This document shows positions 22,096 through 35,190 of a stretch of 64,000 bases of DNA, piece by piece. The stretch comes from Rostratula benghalensis (lineage: Eukaryota; Chordata; Aves; Charadriiformes; Rostratulidae). The position numbers were made by a program, and so were the translations under genes. The notes beneath the pieces are model-generated. The model was given only the letters and a program-made list of their open reading frames with translations. It had not been told where the DNA came from and did not search any database. The DNA lies in contig VXAI01000039.1 in the NCBI GenBank assembly GCA_013399305.1, positions 4,859,044-4,923,043 on the forward strand, read 5' to 3'. The first letter of the stretch is position 1, and each line of letters opens with the position of its first letter.

Positions 22096-25000
22096 CCAAA
22101 CCATGAATAATATCTTTATCCTAAATATGGCTGTCTGCTTTGCTTTTTCCTAATGTTCTTAGTTAAGTGCACAAAGCAAGTAGCAGAAAAGAGACTGTAC
22201 CGGTCTTCACCTGTAGTGACATGAAGTGTTACTGTAGGTTCAAGGAAAGTAGATTTTAAAGAAATATCAGACCGGTTTTTGTGAGGTGACTGTCTTATGT
22301 TGTCCAGTTAAATAAAATTTGGAGTTTTGTATGTCCAGTAGTTAGACAAATTTGCAATTCTGGTCATAACTCTTTCTTGTCTAAATTAGAGAAATTGTAC
22401 CTGTCATCATACTTACTATTGTCTTGTAATGATACAAGAAAAATGGAAATTTTTAAAGTGCATTTGGAAACTTATTTAGCAGAAATAGATGAAGATGAAA
22501 GTAAGGTGAAGTAGTGGTGTCTCTCCTGGATACATCTCTAGAAGAGGGTTTACTGAATATTTTCAATAACAGCATGAAGATAGAAAATACAATGTAAAAG
22601 ATTGAATATAATGAACAATTTTCAGAAATGTGGACTTTTGAGGAAATCCCCTATGAAAGTTGGAGGTTCTTTATAAAAAGGGATAACAGAAAAAGAAACA
22701 ATGATTTGATATGTACTGGAGTGGAGAGGAGCAGAGGATCCTGAGGCTTTGGGAATCTGTTGGATTTGCTAACAGAGGGGAGGAGAATCTGCAGAATTTC
22801 AAAGGGATGTTGGGGGAAAGAATAACCTCCCAATGAAGGCTGGTAATGAAGAAGAAAGGTGAATGGGGATAACAAGAGGTGAAAATTATTGACAAAACTA
22901 TGTGGAATGGCACTTCAGCTGAAGCTAAAGTAATCTCTTTGTCTATGTAAAAAGCAACTAATATTTTTAAGATCAATGGACCACTAAAGCCAGAGCCTAA
23001 CTTGATTGGATATTAGGTTTTGCATTAATATCAGTGAGATGCAGGGAGATGAAGGAAAGGAAGGCAAATTTTACATGATGACTTATTTGATTGTCATATA
23101 CAATGACATAAGCATGGAAAATATAGTGATGAGACAGTTTCTGCATTATTTTTTTAATTTTTTTTTTCTTTGCCTTTCTCTCAGCTTTATGTTTCTCTTC
23201 CGTATTTTTATCTGCATTTATGTATTTCAAAGCAGGTATTTCTTGTCATCCGATGGAATAATGAATCAACATAGATAATGACATTGTTAGATTTGGTGTT
23301 AAATCAAACAGTGGAGCGATGGAAAGGGAGACATAATATTTACTTGCATATTTTTAGATTCCAGGATATTATTGGTTGATGTAGATGTAAATAATGCCAA
23401 GTAAAGACATAACTCTCTCTGATTTGTGCTCTACTGGCTTATATCTGGCTTCTGTTTGTAGTGCAGCATTTGTGCAGGAATGAGTTTCACATTCTTTAGA
23501 AAAAAAAAAAGAAAAAAATTATAGCACAGAATCAGATTAATCTCCACAGGTCTGATAAAGTAACGAGATTAAGTGACTGTTCAGTAATGCTTTTCAAATG
23601 TTTACCGTCTTTCAGGAATGTTTTTAGAAGTGGAAGTAAAAATTGTTATCTATGTAAGACTACTGTTCAAGGAACAGTGAAGAACTATAGAAAATGAATT
23701 TGAATAACTGAGGAAATGGTATAATACAAAGGGAACGTTCACCAAAAAAATCTCTCTCTGACTGTGAATGAGGTATGTTATCATTTAAACTTGACTCCAA
23801 GACATTATCATTTTGGAGCAAGGTCTGACACTATAAATAGCACAAACCCAGAAGCATCACATATGAAAATAATGGGCTACATAAGAACTAATATACAGGG
23901 ACAGGAAAACATATATTACCCCAGTATTATTCAGTGTTAGAAAGAAGCCCATATCTCTTGAATGTCCCCAAAGTCTAGAAAGAGCTGTAACATGGAGCTG
24001 AAATCTGTGGCTTAAGCTCAGTGTTGCCTATTATGCATTGGGAATGATTGAATGAAAAGTCAGAACTACCAAGTGTATTGGACTCTGGCTTCAAACTTGC
24101 CTATGAATGATATCAGAATTTGTTTTATTGGTGTGTCTGCTTATTTGATGATCAAAGAAGCAGAGTACATCTCTAAAGGAGTAATTTGGTGAAAATCTAA
24201 TGTGGCTTATGCATATGTTAGTCATTAGTAACTCTGCTACCAGTGGAGTAACATGCCTGTAACATTAGGACTGGAGAAGGGCAGTCCAGGTAATTACTTG
24301 CTCTTTGGGACATATTAGAAGTTGGGCTATCTTTTTCAAGTTTTTCTGGACACTGATGAGCAACTAAGTGAGTATATTTTATTTGCTGGGAGCCAGAAGA
24401 ATTCTGAGCTGCACATAACACTTGGGCTCCAGAGACTTTTAACAGGGTTATAAAAGATAACTTTTCAAATTTGCAGTCAGAAAGAAGACACAGACTCCTC
24501 AAAAATATCAAGTTGGTATTTTTGTGTCTTCTCGGTGTTTTCATAATTTCAAATAGCAGAAACGTATTCTACTGTTCAGTAATCACAGGTGAAAACTAGT
24601 CCTTGTGAGAGTCACACAAATTTTGTCATAAGCATCAAGGGAGCCAGGATTTATATATTAATTTCTGTATGTGTGTGTACTATATTCATGAATAGCTGGA
24701 GTGAAACACTACCTTTATCTGTAAATCTGCATTTCATGCTTCTACATACAAAATAGGTATAAAATTGTGTATACTCTGGGGCATATAGCCTTGCATATGA
24801 AAAATTGGGTTCTAAATATGTCTATTGACAAATATACGGATTCCCTGAGAAAATCCTTAGATGCAAAAATTTACTGCTGCCTATATACAACATGTGTGCA
24901 TATCAATTGCAGTGACACAATAAAGAATGTTATAGATTTTTTAAGGAGCAGTGTGATGGCAAGTTTAAAAGATACTTGAGGAATATAGGCTGTCAATGAA

Positions 25001-25201
25001 AACTGTAGGGAAGAAAAAGTAAATTTTCAGAAGAATAGCATTAAGAGCATTAAATGTGGTGGAAGTTTAAACCATCTGCATTAAGGTATACAGTTTACAA
25101 TGTACAATACAGCACCATTTTTAGGAACAATGGATAACCCACTGATAATATCTCAAGTTTTCCTGTAGGGGCATGGATTCAAAGAGAACGCGAATTGCTA
25201 C

Positions 25202-25223
25202 TTTTTTTTTTTTTTTTTTTTCT
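25202..25223. repeat. Poly-T tract (22 T)
   Basis: Uninterrupted T run. On the minus strand it would be a poly-A, but no processed pseudogene or SINE body is recognisable on its upstream (higher-coordinate) side. Confidence 0.9.
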
Positions 25224-26987
25224 GTTAAGCAACAGAGGTGGATGACCATGCATGTTTTAAAATGATACAATTTTCCTGTGTTCCCTTTTTGTTCACTTTC
25301 CATGCACATTTATGTGATTGGGATTTATTGGCATGGCAGTTGCAAAAAGTGAGTTTCAAAGTAATGTGCATCATGATGAAAAGAATGGATTTTAAATTCT
25401 AATCTCACCAGCAGTGTTTGGATGTTCATCTACTCTGGAAACAGGTCTAATGGTGATATTCATCTGTGTCTGCTCACAATGAATGAAGTGCATAATAACT
25501 TGCCAGCTCTTTAAAATTACCTTGAGAACTATGGTATTAGAAGATTTTAACAGTTGTGTTCCTGTGTAAGGTTGAGTGATTGCAAAGATCTTGTCATTTG
25601 GGACAAAAACATTAGAAGGCTTCAGTAACATGATAAGTGGGAGAACGTTTTGCTATAACTGTAATGTAGATTTTATTTTCACTGACCTTTAAAATAGTTT
25701 TAGTATTCTGTGTCACTTTTTCTCAGCTGCCTTCTCCCAGCTTCCCCTTACAACCCACCCCAAACTCACTTGGTACTATCTAAAAGAATATATTTTCTGC
25801 CTAAGGGAATAAAAATTAAAAGTCATTCAAAGTTTCACAGAATAGTCTATATTTTATGCAAGTTATTTTCAAAGAGTAAAATTGTACTGCAGTTCTACAA
25901 AGCCTTTGGAAGCTATACGTAGTGATGTTGATTTGCAGTATTCATATACATATACCTTATACATTCATACGAATCTGATGAACAGAATTTAATTCCAATA
26001 TCTGTTTAAAGGTCGTGATCAGTTTGGGTTGAGTTGTTTTATTGGATCAGGACCAGACAGAGGAAAATTGTCATTCTTGGGTAATCTTGCCTATACCTTT
26101 TTGAATGGAGCTTCATTTCCTCTTATGTAGTGCTCTATGGAGTTGTGTTCAGGGTGCTTTCTAAGAGACTGAGTGATAGGTCTTCCAGTGGGAATCTGGA
26201 ACATGATCTTTTACAAAAAGCCTCTGCTGCTACTGGTGTATGAGGGAATGGGACATGAGTTAATTTATGTATTTAATCAGAAGTTTTGGGATACAGTCTA
26301 AGTTCTAATGGCTGGAACACTTTATTTCTGAATGAAAGCCAAAACAATGCTGTTATTTAGATAACGAAGTATTAAAAAATGGAAACTGACTGCGTACAGA
26401 AAGTGGTGTTTCTGTTGAGTTACTATTCCCTCTGTGACTCTGAAGTCCAAAGTTAAATTTATAAGTAATCTGATCTAACTATTAAAATATGGTCTCTCCC
26501 ACATGGCAGACGGTAATGAGGCACCTGCAGTCACACAAGTTATGTTTCCCTTATTTAATTGCCCCCCAAATTAAGCAAAAAAGTTTTATTCTTGTTTTTT
26601 TTTTCTCTTATTCAGTGAAAATAGTAGAAAATATAGCAGTTCCACTCGGCCAATACACAAAAAGAGATTTCATTTTCAGGCTATAATTTATATTCTCTTT
26701 CTAGATTGCTCTATTACTACTTCCATTTTATCTGTATTGAAATGAAGTGCTGTCATGCAAATTCAGTTGCAGAGAAAAGTCTTTACTGTTGGAAGTTGTT
26801 TCATTCCTGTTTGCAAGAGTTTTATTTCTCTAATGAAAAAGTTGGTTGTTAAATTACGGATTTTAACTGGACCATATAATTTCACACTTTGTCCTTTATA
26901 CTTCATTAACCTAGCTTCTGTTACTTCATATATTTCATTTTCACGTATGGATCCATTATATTCTGCCTAACTGAAAATATAGTCTTA

Positions 26988-27140
26988 GAGTCACAGAATT
27001 ATAGAATCATCATAGAATGGTTAGAGTTGGAAGGGACCTTAAAGAGCATGGAGTTGAAATCCATTGCCATGGTTTCTCAAAGCCTTGTCCAGCCTGACCT
27101 TGAATACTTCCAGGCATTGAGGCATCCACAACTTCTTTAG
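26988..27140 (-). mobile_element. CR1 LINE 3' tail fragment
   Basis: On the plus strand this starts with repeated TCACAGAATTATAGAATCAT-type octamers, then GAATGGTTAGAGTTGGAAG, and later GTCCAGCCTGACCTTGAA and GGCATCCACAACTTCT. These are hallmarks of the reverse complement of a CR1 3' end. A block between about 27062 and 27073 appears deleted relative to other CR1 tails. Typical short 5'-truncated insertion. Confidence 0.93.
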
Positions 27141-29439
27141 TTCAAAACATGTCATGTTTCTTTGGCTTGCAAATTAGCTTTGTTCATATAATGTTTAAAA
27201 TCTCTGTCAAACTGTGTCAAAATTGTAGAAGAATTGTAGCCTAAAGGATCCTAGTAACATGTAACTATGTCCAGCTTGAGAATGGCTGACAGCACAAATA
27301 TACAGTGCCTATGTCAGTTCAGAAGATAGTAATTCCCAGGAGAAATCTTTGTCCTTTAATGGGGTGAGCCTGCTGATCAAAGGTCTGCACACAGCTAAAC
27401 TGTAATTGAACTTTACACCTACTCTGGCAGAGAAGACTCCACTTGTACCCCACTTGCTATTCATTCTGCTATCATGCTGTATTTTGTGTCATACTACCAT
27501 GTTGTACTTTGTCTTCTGCTGATACAAGTACTTCTGAGTTCATATTTCAAGACAAGTTATGGAAATGGTAAAAGTCTCAGACTCCTTCAGGGAGTTTTCC
27601 CCAGATTAAAGATATTTTAGAACATATAGCTCTAATCATTCAATTTTTGGTCTACCAACACGAAACCTTTCTATATTGTAGGGAGAAAGATGTATGGTAG
27701 ACAGATAGACCCAAGGCTACAGGGTCAGGAGAAAAATGTATGAAACCCCCCTTGGCCAAAGGCGTGCTAAATACATATTGATATTTTTGCATCACTTTGT
27801 AATTAAAAGCAGTAAAATAATGTTTTCTTTATTGATTATATTTTCTTTGTATGTGGCTTCAGAAAGCTATAACTGATGTGGTGATAGTTATCCTCTGTCT
27901 GATGGTGGAAGAGGTAGAATTTGGGGGTAGGGAGAATCATGATTAAGTAGAATTTGTAACTATTGTAACTTTCAAACCAGTTTGCAAGATGCACGTAATG
28001 CCAAAATTATACATTCAGATCCACAGCCTGGGTCCTCCTAATGTTATTTTCAGATTGATAAAATTCCTTTTTTTACTGCACAGTATAGCCAAACATCAGT
28101 ATTAAGCACTTCTATTCAGTCTGATGAATAGAACTAATTTAACTTTAATTAAGTCCAAAGTGACTTAACTAAAAACATTACTGGCAGATGAAAAGCATGT
28201 AAGCAAACTGCTATCTTTTCTTCCTTCATTCAGACAGTTTTTGTTCTCCTTCAGTAGTTTCTCCTATGATGTATTGAAACATTTCTGGTACCCAAATAAC
28301 AGAGTATTTCAACAGACTCAAATTTCTTGCATAAACAGAAATGAGAACCACAAGAAAATTAAGACACAGCACAAAGTTTAAAAGGACACACATGCAAAAT
28401 TATTTTTCTTATTGGGTGTTATATATTTTTTCCCCAAGTATATATTTCTTATGCTGTCATATGTACAATTCAACTTATAAGCTCCAATTTCCTCTTTAGT
28501 AGGTCTTTTAACAAAAAAAGTCAATTTGAGGTATTTATGGGTGCAGGTGAAGATTCACTTTATTCTGTTTTAGGGTTATCAATATTTTACTGGTGAATTA
28601 CAGGTAGGATAGGACATAAAAAAAATCCTTATGTAGTTAAAAAAAACAGAGGCTGACTTAGAACTGTAGAGAAAATAATAAAAAAAAAAATCTAAGATAA
28701 GAAGGCCTTCTTATTACAAGACTTCTTAAGCATGTATTACCTATCTCCACATACATAATACTGCTTTTTGCAACACCCTCACCCAGATTTTTATGATGTT
28801 CAACTCTCTGGTAAAGCTTTCTTCAGAGCCAGAATTTTTCCAGAGCAAAGAAGTCACTTAGGACTGAAGTAAATATATGAGATCAGGTATTTGGAACCTA
28901 CTGTACACCACCGCATGAATTCTCTTTCAATTTTTCTCTTCTTTACCATGCTGTTTTTTAAGACAACAGCTATGTTTGTGAACAAAAAAGTTTTTAGCAG
29001 TGCTTTATTATGATTGCCCTGGATATAAAACATTATAGTATAAACAATATCCTATCTAACAGTAAGAATTCTCATTTCAAGAATGTTTGATTAAAAAATG
29101 CTAAACTGCTGTGAAGGAGGTAAGTTATTTTTTAATCATTGAAAAGAAGAAGTTCTCAGAAGTTCTTTTCCTTATATATGTTTTTGTAATCTTGTTTACA
29201 AATGCAAGGTGAAGGAGAGTATTTCATCTAATGAATCAAGATCTTAATGATCCAACCATATACATCATTTTTTTAGGGAACAAAATTCTGTACAGATACA
29301 AGAAAATAAATACAAAAGAATGATAATTTTTCAATCTTTCATAGCTTTGGTTAGAACACCTAAACAACCATGAAGCCCCTGGCTTTTACTCTGCTTTCTA
29401 ATTTGCACGTTTTTACACTGGGAACTTCATCACAAGTTA
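27141..29439. other. AT-rich non-coding DNA
   Basis: No gene, RNA or repeat recognised. Scattered A/T runs and many in-frame stops on both strands. Confidence 0.55.
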
Positions 29440-29700
29440 GTGTTGTATTGTGAATATTTTATTGACTGGCTGATTCAGTCTACCTCATTAGACAATCGGA
29501 TGAACTGAAAGCCATTCTTCGATGCAAGCGGAAGGTGACCACTCTCAGTGTCTCTCATCGCTAGCAGCATACATTCCTTTCAAAAGGCAAAACCGGATCA
29601 GACAAATTGCTTACTGCAGAGTAAAAGAAGACAAATAAAACTGCAGAGCTGATACAAATGTAAGACTTTTCCCCTCACCCACCTCCATTTTGGTAATTAC
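29440..29700. promoter_or_regulatory. Candidate conserved element with retained CpGs
   Basis: Five CpGs occur within about 130 bases (AATCGGATG, TTCGATGC, AAGCGGAAG, CATCGCTAG, AACCGGATC), whereas the neighbouring kilobases have almost none. Within it, 29479-29534 could be read as a small exon: acceptor GATTCAG, donor GCGGAAG/GTGACC, plus-strand frame YLIRQSDELKAILRCKRK. The acceptor has a poor pyrimidine tract, so a non-coding conserved element is at least as likely. Confidence 0.25.
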
Positions 29701-29916
29701 AAAACCATGTGAATAATAACCATCATGGGTATCTGGCTGTTGCTACTTGTTCAATGATGCCTTCTTTCAAATTGTGTAAGCTATTTGTCCAACCCAGAGA
29801 AGAGTAGGCAAAGGATATGATCTACTTTTTGTCTTCAGGGTGGGGTTACAGTGAAGATAAAACCAGACTCTTCTCTGATGTGAGAAGTGAAAGGTTGAGA
29901 ATCAAAGGACTAAAGT

Positions 29917-30152
29917 TTCAGCACAGGAAGTTCTTATTAGGTCTAAGGAAATGAAGGTAGTGCTGAAACGTGTCCCGAGAGGACGTGGAATCTCCATCCT
30001 TGGAGGTATTCTGAATTCAGATGGACAAGATTCTGAGCAACCTAATCTAACTTTGGAGTTGGCCCACTTTGGTATCGTGTGTGTGTTTGTACATTGGATT
30101 ACGTGACCTCCAAAGATCCTTTCCAGCTTAAAATATTCTATAATTATATGAT
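29917..30152 (+). mobile_element. Diverged CR1 LINE 3' tail fragment
   Basis: Recognisable CR1 3' pieces in order: CAGGAAGTTCTTATTAGG, GTGGAATCTCCATCCTTGGA, GACCTCCAAAGATCCTTTCC, and the degenerate terminal octamers ATTCTATAATTATATGAT. High divergence and a short TG expansion near 30079 indicate an old copy. Its antisense strand carries a 137-codon open frame that is a by-product, not a gene. Confidence 0.82.
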
Positions 30153-33100
30153 ACAGCTGAAGAGGGGAATTCATAACAACGTGGTAACGACAGATGATTT
30201 TAAATTTAGAGTGCAATAATGAGCATCCATACAGAGTCACCTGAATGCCAGATGTCCTACTGGGTTCCAGTGGGATAGTTTGCGAAACAACATTCACCAC
30301 ATTTTGAATAAGCATCGCAGAAAGAATGGATATTTACTTTGGAATCTTTCCAATGGAAGCACAAAAAGTAAACCCTGATTCCAGAAATTGAGAGACCAGT
30401 ATAAAGCTTTATTTCTATCTAACCATGTGCATGTAACCTGACAGAGTTTGGCCAAACAAAAATAGCATTTTCAACTGATACATAATTAAAAGGTCTGCAA
30501 GTAAATAAATCCATTCCAAAAAGATCTGAAGTCTGAGTGCTCTTCTGATAAGCAATCCAATTTTATAAACACCACTTTTCTCTGCTGTGGATGATCCCTG
30601 CAAGAAGAAAAAACTTAGATGTGAAGGTGAGTCTGAAAGCTCCTTAAAAAGCTGAGGTTATACCTCTGCTAGCTCAATAGAATCTGTAGGGGGTTAAAAG
30701 AAATCTTGAAATGGATGTAAGACATGTTTTACTGTACAGAATAGAATACCTTTTTTCTGTCCACTGTACATCTTTCCCTCATTCTCTTTCCTCCTTTCAA
30801 CAACAAAATTCTTCCTCTTCCTTCCCCACTCCCTCAGGCTTTTTCTACCAGCCAGATAGGAATTTCAGCCCTCATTGTGAACTTGCAATCCCTTATTTTT
30901 GGTGACAGCAACCATAGCTTTCCCTAGAAATGGGAATTGTTTGTCACCTTCTGTGTCTCTTTTTATCTCACTCAGTGTTATGGCTCTGTGTCAGTTTTAT
31001 ATAACCAAAATATTTTAGCAAGCTTTTATTTGGGTGTTCAACAAGTTTACTTCAAGGAGTTTGCAGAAGTTACTGCCAGATCCTATTTTGCAGAAGTAGT
31101 TGAGAATTTTATATTATTTTTAATGGGAGCAACAAGCTTAATACCTAAGGAAACTCAAATGTTATATTGCATTGGATTTACAAACATAGTAATTCATTGA
31201 GTTTGATTACATATCAAATCTAGAAGGCAGAAAAAGTTTGTATGCACGTATATTCAGCAGAGCGATGGAAACAGTGAAGCTCTGCAAAAACCAGATCCTT
31301 TAGCTGATCGATGCTTACTTCCCAGCCCTGATGGTGGAAGCTGGGGGGGTGGCATAATCAGCAAATTTGGCATAAGAATGGTTATAGTGTTCAGTTTAGC
31401 TGAAGGACCAGAGGGCAAGTGAACTAGTCCTACAAGCACTATATCACAGAATTTGTGAAGAAACCTCAATTTTCAGACAATCCCAGTGTCTTGGAGTTGT
31501 TCTTATTTGCAGCCTTAATATATTTGATACAGATAAGAATTAAGCTTTATAATAAAAAAGATCAAATTAAATCTTAAGGACAAGAATCTCATTGACTTCT
31601 GGGATGATTGCTGGGCTGGGATTTTACGTACCTCGTGTTCTACAAAGATGTCCTGGGAAAAGCATGAATGGAAAAGCATGCTAAAAATTTGAGTGAGTTT
31701 CTTATTAATGTGAATATAGGAGACTATATATTACAAAAACAACAGTGAAATCAATTCATGTTCATTATTTGCTCACTTAAAACTTAGATATGAAATGCAA
31801 TCTGAGAACAAATTAATATTTTTTTTTTCTAAATAAAACTGATTTGAAATAAGTGATACTCCAGCTGAGTTCTGCATTGTATGTTGGTCTTTCTATTTTG
31901 CTTTGAGAAAAATGCTGTCTAAACCACAAAGCTGCCTTAGTCTCTTGTTCAACTCAACATTAAAATAAGAAGTCATTCTTCAAAACAACTCATTGGAGAG
32001 CTGAAGTGTAAATAACTATTTATTCCAGTTCTCTGGAGAAAAATACATCTAGTTTTGGCATTGATTCAGCCCTGAAAATTATTTGATTCTACTTATAAAA
32101 GACATTCTGACAAAAAAAAACCCCAAAAAAACAAAACGGAGAGAGAAGGAAGAAATTAATCTGAAATCTGACAGGGATTTACCAGTATATTAATGAAAAG
32201 AAAGTTAGAGGAGTTAATGAACTATAACTTGTCCTGAGGCTTTGACATAAAATATCTTTTGCCAATGTTCACATCCTAAAGAACAGAGTCTGCAAGAACC
32301 AAGCAGGGTGGAGAAGCATGTCAACAAACATGCAAACATCACCAAGCTACCCGTCATCTAACTACACAGAAATTGTGCTGGTGCTAACACCTTCTAACTG
32401 CCTCAAATGTGTTGGAAGGAGGGGAAGACAATTTTATTAGTATTTATGATTTTCATTCCTTCTGTGGGAATGTTTCTTGCATAGAATTTCAGGTATTAAA
32501 ATATGTTTGCCGGAAAAAGCAGTGGACAGAGAACTGGTGTCTCCAACCGAACTGTCACAAAATGCTTGGATAGTGAAAACGTAGGAGTACTGGTGACCAG
32601 CTAAGTTCAGCACATGAATGTTTAAACCTTTGCAGGTATACACGAAAGCAGCAATTTCTTTTGCCTCAAGCCACAGCAACTTAAACATTACTCCATAACC
32701 CTTTACAGAGGTTTCCATACAGTTGGTCTCTGACAACCTATGCTAAGGCCCCCAGGATGCTGGTGATCCTATGAGGCTGTGGTTGTGGTTTCACATACAG
32801 CTGACACAATCACAATTGCAAAAGGGAGCTGCCCTGGGCTTGGCTGCTGTGTGTTCCTGCCCTGTGCAGTCCCTTCTCAGCCAGCTGAAGGACTTCACCT
32901 CAGCTACACAATCCTGACACCTTTTCTCCTCTCTTTCTGCACAGGAAATGATAGAAATGACTGGAGCCCTAAGGTGTCTTATGAATTAGTTTACCTCCCT
33001 GTCCGAAACCAATCATTGCGTAGCTATTGCGAAGTGAAGACTTACATTGTTCTTCTGCTGTTCTTCTTCTGACTTGCAAGGAACAGGTTCAAGGCTTCTC

Positions 33101-34703
33101 CATCTCAAATCCATCTTTTAGTTTGCCTGCTCTTCTCCCTCCTCTCTTCCCACAGGTAAACAATCATTATGTCTGTCTGGATAGTATTTACATAAGTTAT
33201 TCAATAGATGATAATTTTTTCAATTACAATTATTTTGTATTTCTTTGGTTTTCCAGCTGATCTGGCACTGTTTGAATAGTGCTCTGTAAAACTCACTGCA
33301 AGGCTGGGTTTGACCTCTGATTGAGCATTTTTAGCCTCCTCTCTGTAAACAGACCCTCGCAAAAATGAAAAAATACTGGCAGGCAGTAAGAATAGCAGAA
33401 TGAAGATGAAATAGCTGGATTCCTTTCTCAATGCTGCTCCAGAAGTGCTGAATTACTGACCCCAGGATATGACTGGTCAGAATGCAAGAAGTCATAATAC
33501 TGTGGAGGAAATAGGTAATAACCACACTTTCAGCTCACTTTTGTACTGTGATCTACAGGAGGAGTTAATTTGAATTGGTCTCCTTGGAGAAAGAGGTAAA
33601 TATGTTACTGTGCCAAGAGAAGGAATGACTTTAAACACGCCTGTCTGTTACAAGTTATTATGTGCTGCTTGTTAAACAGTTGTATGGGTACTTGTGTACC
33701 TCTTTCAACTAAAATTAGCTGAGTTCATGTACACTTTTAAAATAGTAGATCCTTGATAACTTGGCCCAGATTCTGACTGTGGACTTAAAGGTGGTGATGG
33801 TCACTGGAAAAAATTGATTCAAAATGCCAAGGGCTGTCAGTATCATCTGATTGCAGCTGTGTTAGAACTACAGCAGCAGGATGTATCTTTTAATGTTGGC
33901 AACTAAAGACTGATGCAGAAGGGGGATCAGCACTTGTTTAAAAAGACAGAGAGCCTGAAGCAAAGCCACCATAATGTGGGGGAAAACCGACCCTCCTAAC
34001 CTAAACCAAATAGAAGAGAAGAAATGCTTATACTTTGGGCCAGAGAGGCAGGCAGGGTTGCCAAGGCATGTCAATGGCAGAGCATCCTTACCCTTTGAAT
34101 TCAAGAAACCTAAACAGTGTGCTACTTGGTTAACAAAGGTCATTCACTGTAGCTTCCAGGAAAGATAAATCTCCAGGGTCCCTTTGGAATTGGTTGGAGG
34201 GTGATTGCTGTCATAAGAAACAAGGGTGCTGAAGGTGGTAAAATGGATTTTGACATTGTTGAGTTCTGTGGCCTAACTTTGTGTTTGTAATGTACATTTT
34301 ATCAACAGAAGATTAAACTCTTATCCAAATTTCCTTTTAAATTGTTAAATCTCAAACCTGATGTCATACTGACTACATTTTGACCATGATGATACTCCAG
34401 GCCAAGGTCACATCAGTATTAAAACAGGAGGTTTTACCAATGTACTCAAACATCAACTTGCTTAAGACTGTTCCATGTGTGCTCCTGGGTCATGTCAGGT
34501 TGTTTTTTTCTGTGGATTTTGTTGCACAGTGCCTGTTTCTGAACCAGATCTGTGCCATTTTAAAATTTCCCACATGGTAAAACACCGATACTTAAAAATC
34601 CTAAATAATCCCATTCTCTAATGGCTGTGTGCATGAAAAGTTGTCCCTTTTCTCTCCAACTTATCAGCCTGGTTATGAAAAAGGCAGCAAGGATAAAACT
34701 TTA
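30153..34703. other. AT-rich non-coding DNA
   Basis: No repeat family recognised. Minus-strand open frames near 32437-32736 and plus-strand frames near 32779-33260 have no recognisable domains or consistent splice context. The 32.2-33.1 kb section is somewhat less AT-rich, but I cannot assign a function. Confidence 0.5.
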
Positions 34704-35190
34704 TGATGATATAATGATTCCTGCTGAAAGAGAGTTAATTTTCTTCATAGTAGCTGAAATAGTGCTGTGTTTTGGATGGGAACGGGAATAATGTTGATAA
34801 GACACTGATATTTCAGTTGTTGCTTATATTTCAGTGCTTATACTAAGGCAAGGACTTTTCAGCTTCCTGTGCTCTGCCAGCAAGGAGGCACATGATATCG
34901 TGCTAGGTTTATGAACTGGGGGGAGTTGGCCAGCGGGTGGTGAGCGCTGCTCAGAGACAGGATGGGCATTCATGGGCCAGCAGGAAGTGAGCAGTTGCAT
35001 TGTGCATCACTTGCATTGTATATTCCATTATTATTTTTATTCTGTCTTCCTTTGCTGTTCTATGAAATTGTCTTTATTTTAACCCAGGAATTTTACTTTT
35101 TTTCCCGTTCTTCTCTCCACCCCAGTGGGGTAGGGGAGTGAGTGAGTGACTGTGTGGTTCTTAGTTGCTGACTGGGGTTAAACTATGACA
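34704..35190 (+). mobile_element. Solo LTR of an avian endogenous retrovirus
   Basis: About 487 bp that I recognise as a common avian LTR. It begins near TGATGATATAATG, followed by AGAGTTAATTTTCTTCATAG and GTGCTGTGTTTTGGATGGG. The middle has CAAGGACTTTTCAGCTTCC, GGGGAGTTGGCCAGCGGG and GCAGTTGCATTGTGCATCAC. The end holds TGAAATTGTCTTTATTTTAA (a decayed version of the family's polyadenylation region), GGGGAGTGAGTGAGTGACT and GCTGACTGGGGTTAAAC, closing in TATGACA at 35190. No gag, pol or env sequence flanks it, so it is a solo LTR left by recombination between the two ends of a provirus. No clear target-site duplication remains, which fits an older copy. Confidence 0.78.

Larger units (their letters stand above)
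19440..26987. other. AT-rich gene-poor DNA with homopolymer tracts
   Basis: No transposable element or exon is supported across about 7.5 kb. It includes an A-rich tract (22068-22095), a poly-T (25202-25223), A-runs near 23500 and a TAGATAGAGTTATT direct repeat near 21507-21540. A minus-strand open frame of 108 codons (24544-24218) lacks any recognisable domain. If the 19.4 kb terminal exon is real, the first few hundred bases are its 3' UTR. Confidence 0.5.

Noticed and set aside
25202..25223. Poly-T as the tail of a processed pseudogene or SINE
   Set aside because: No retroposed body or target duplication is visible on either side.
29902..30315. 137-codon minus-strand open frame
   Set aside because: Antisense shadow of a diverged CR1 3' tail.
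32437..32736. 99-codon minus-strand open frame
   Set aside because: Begins at TTG rather than ATG and resembles no protein I know.
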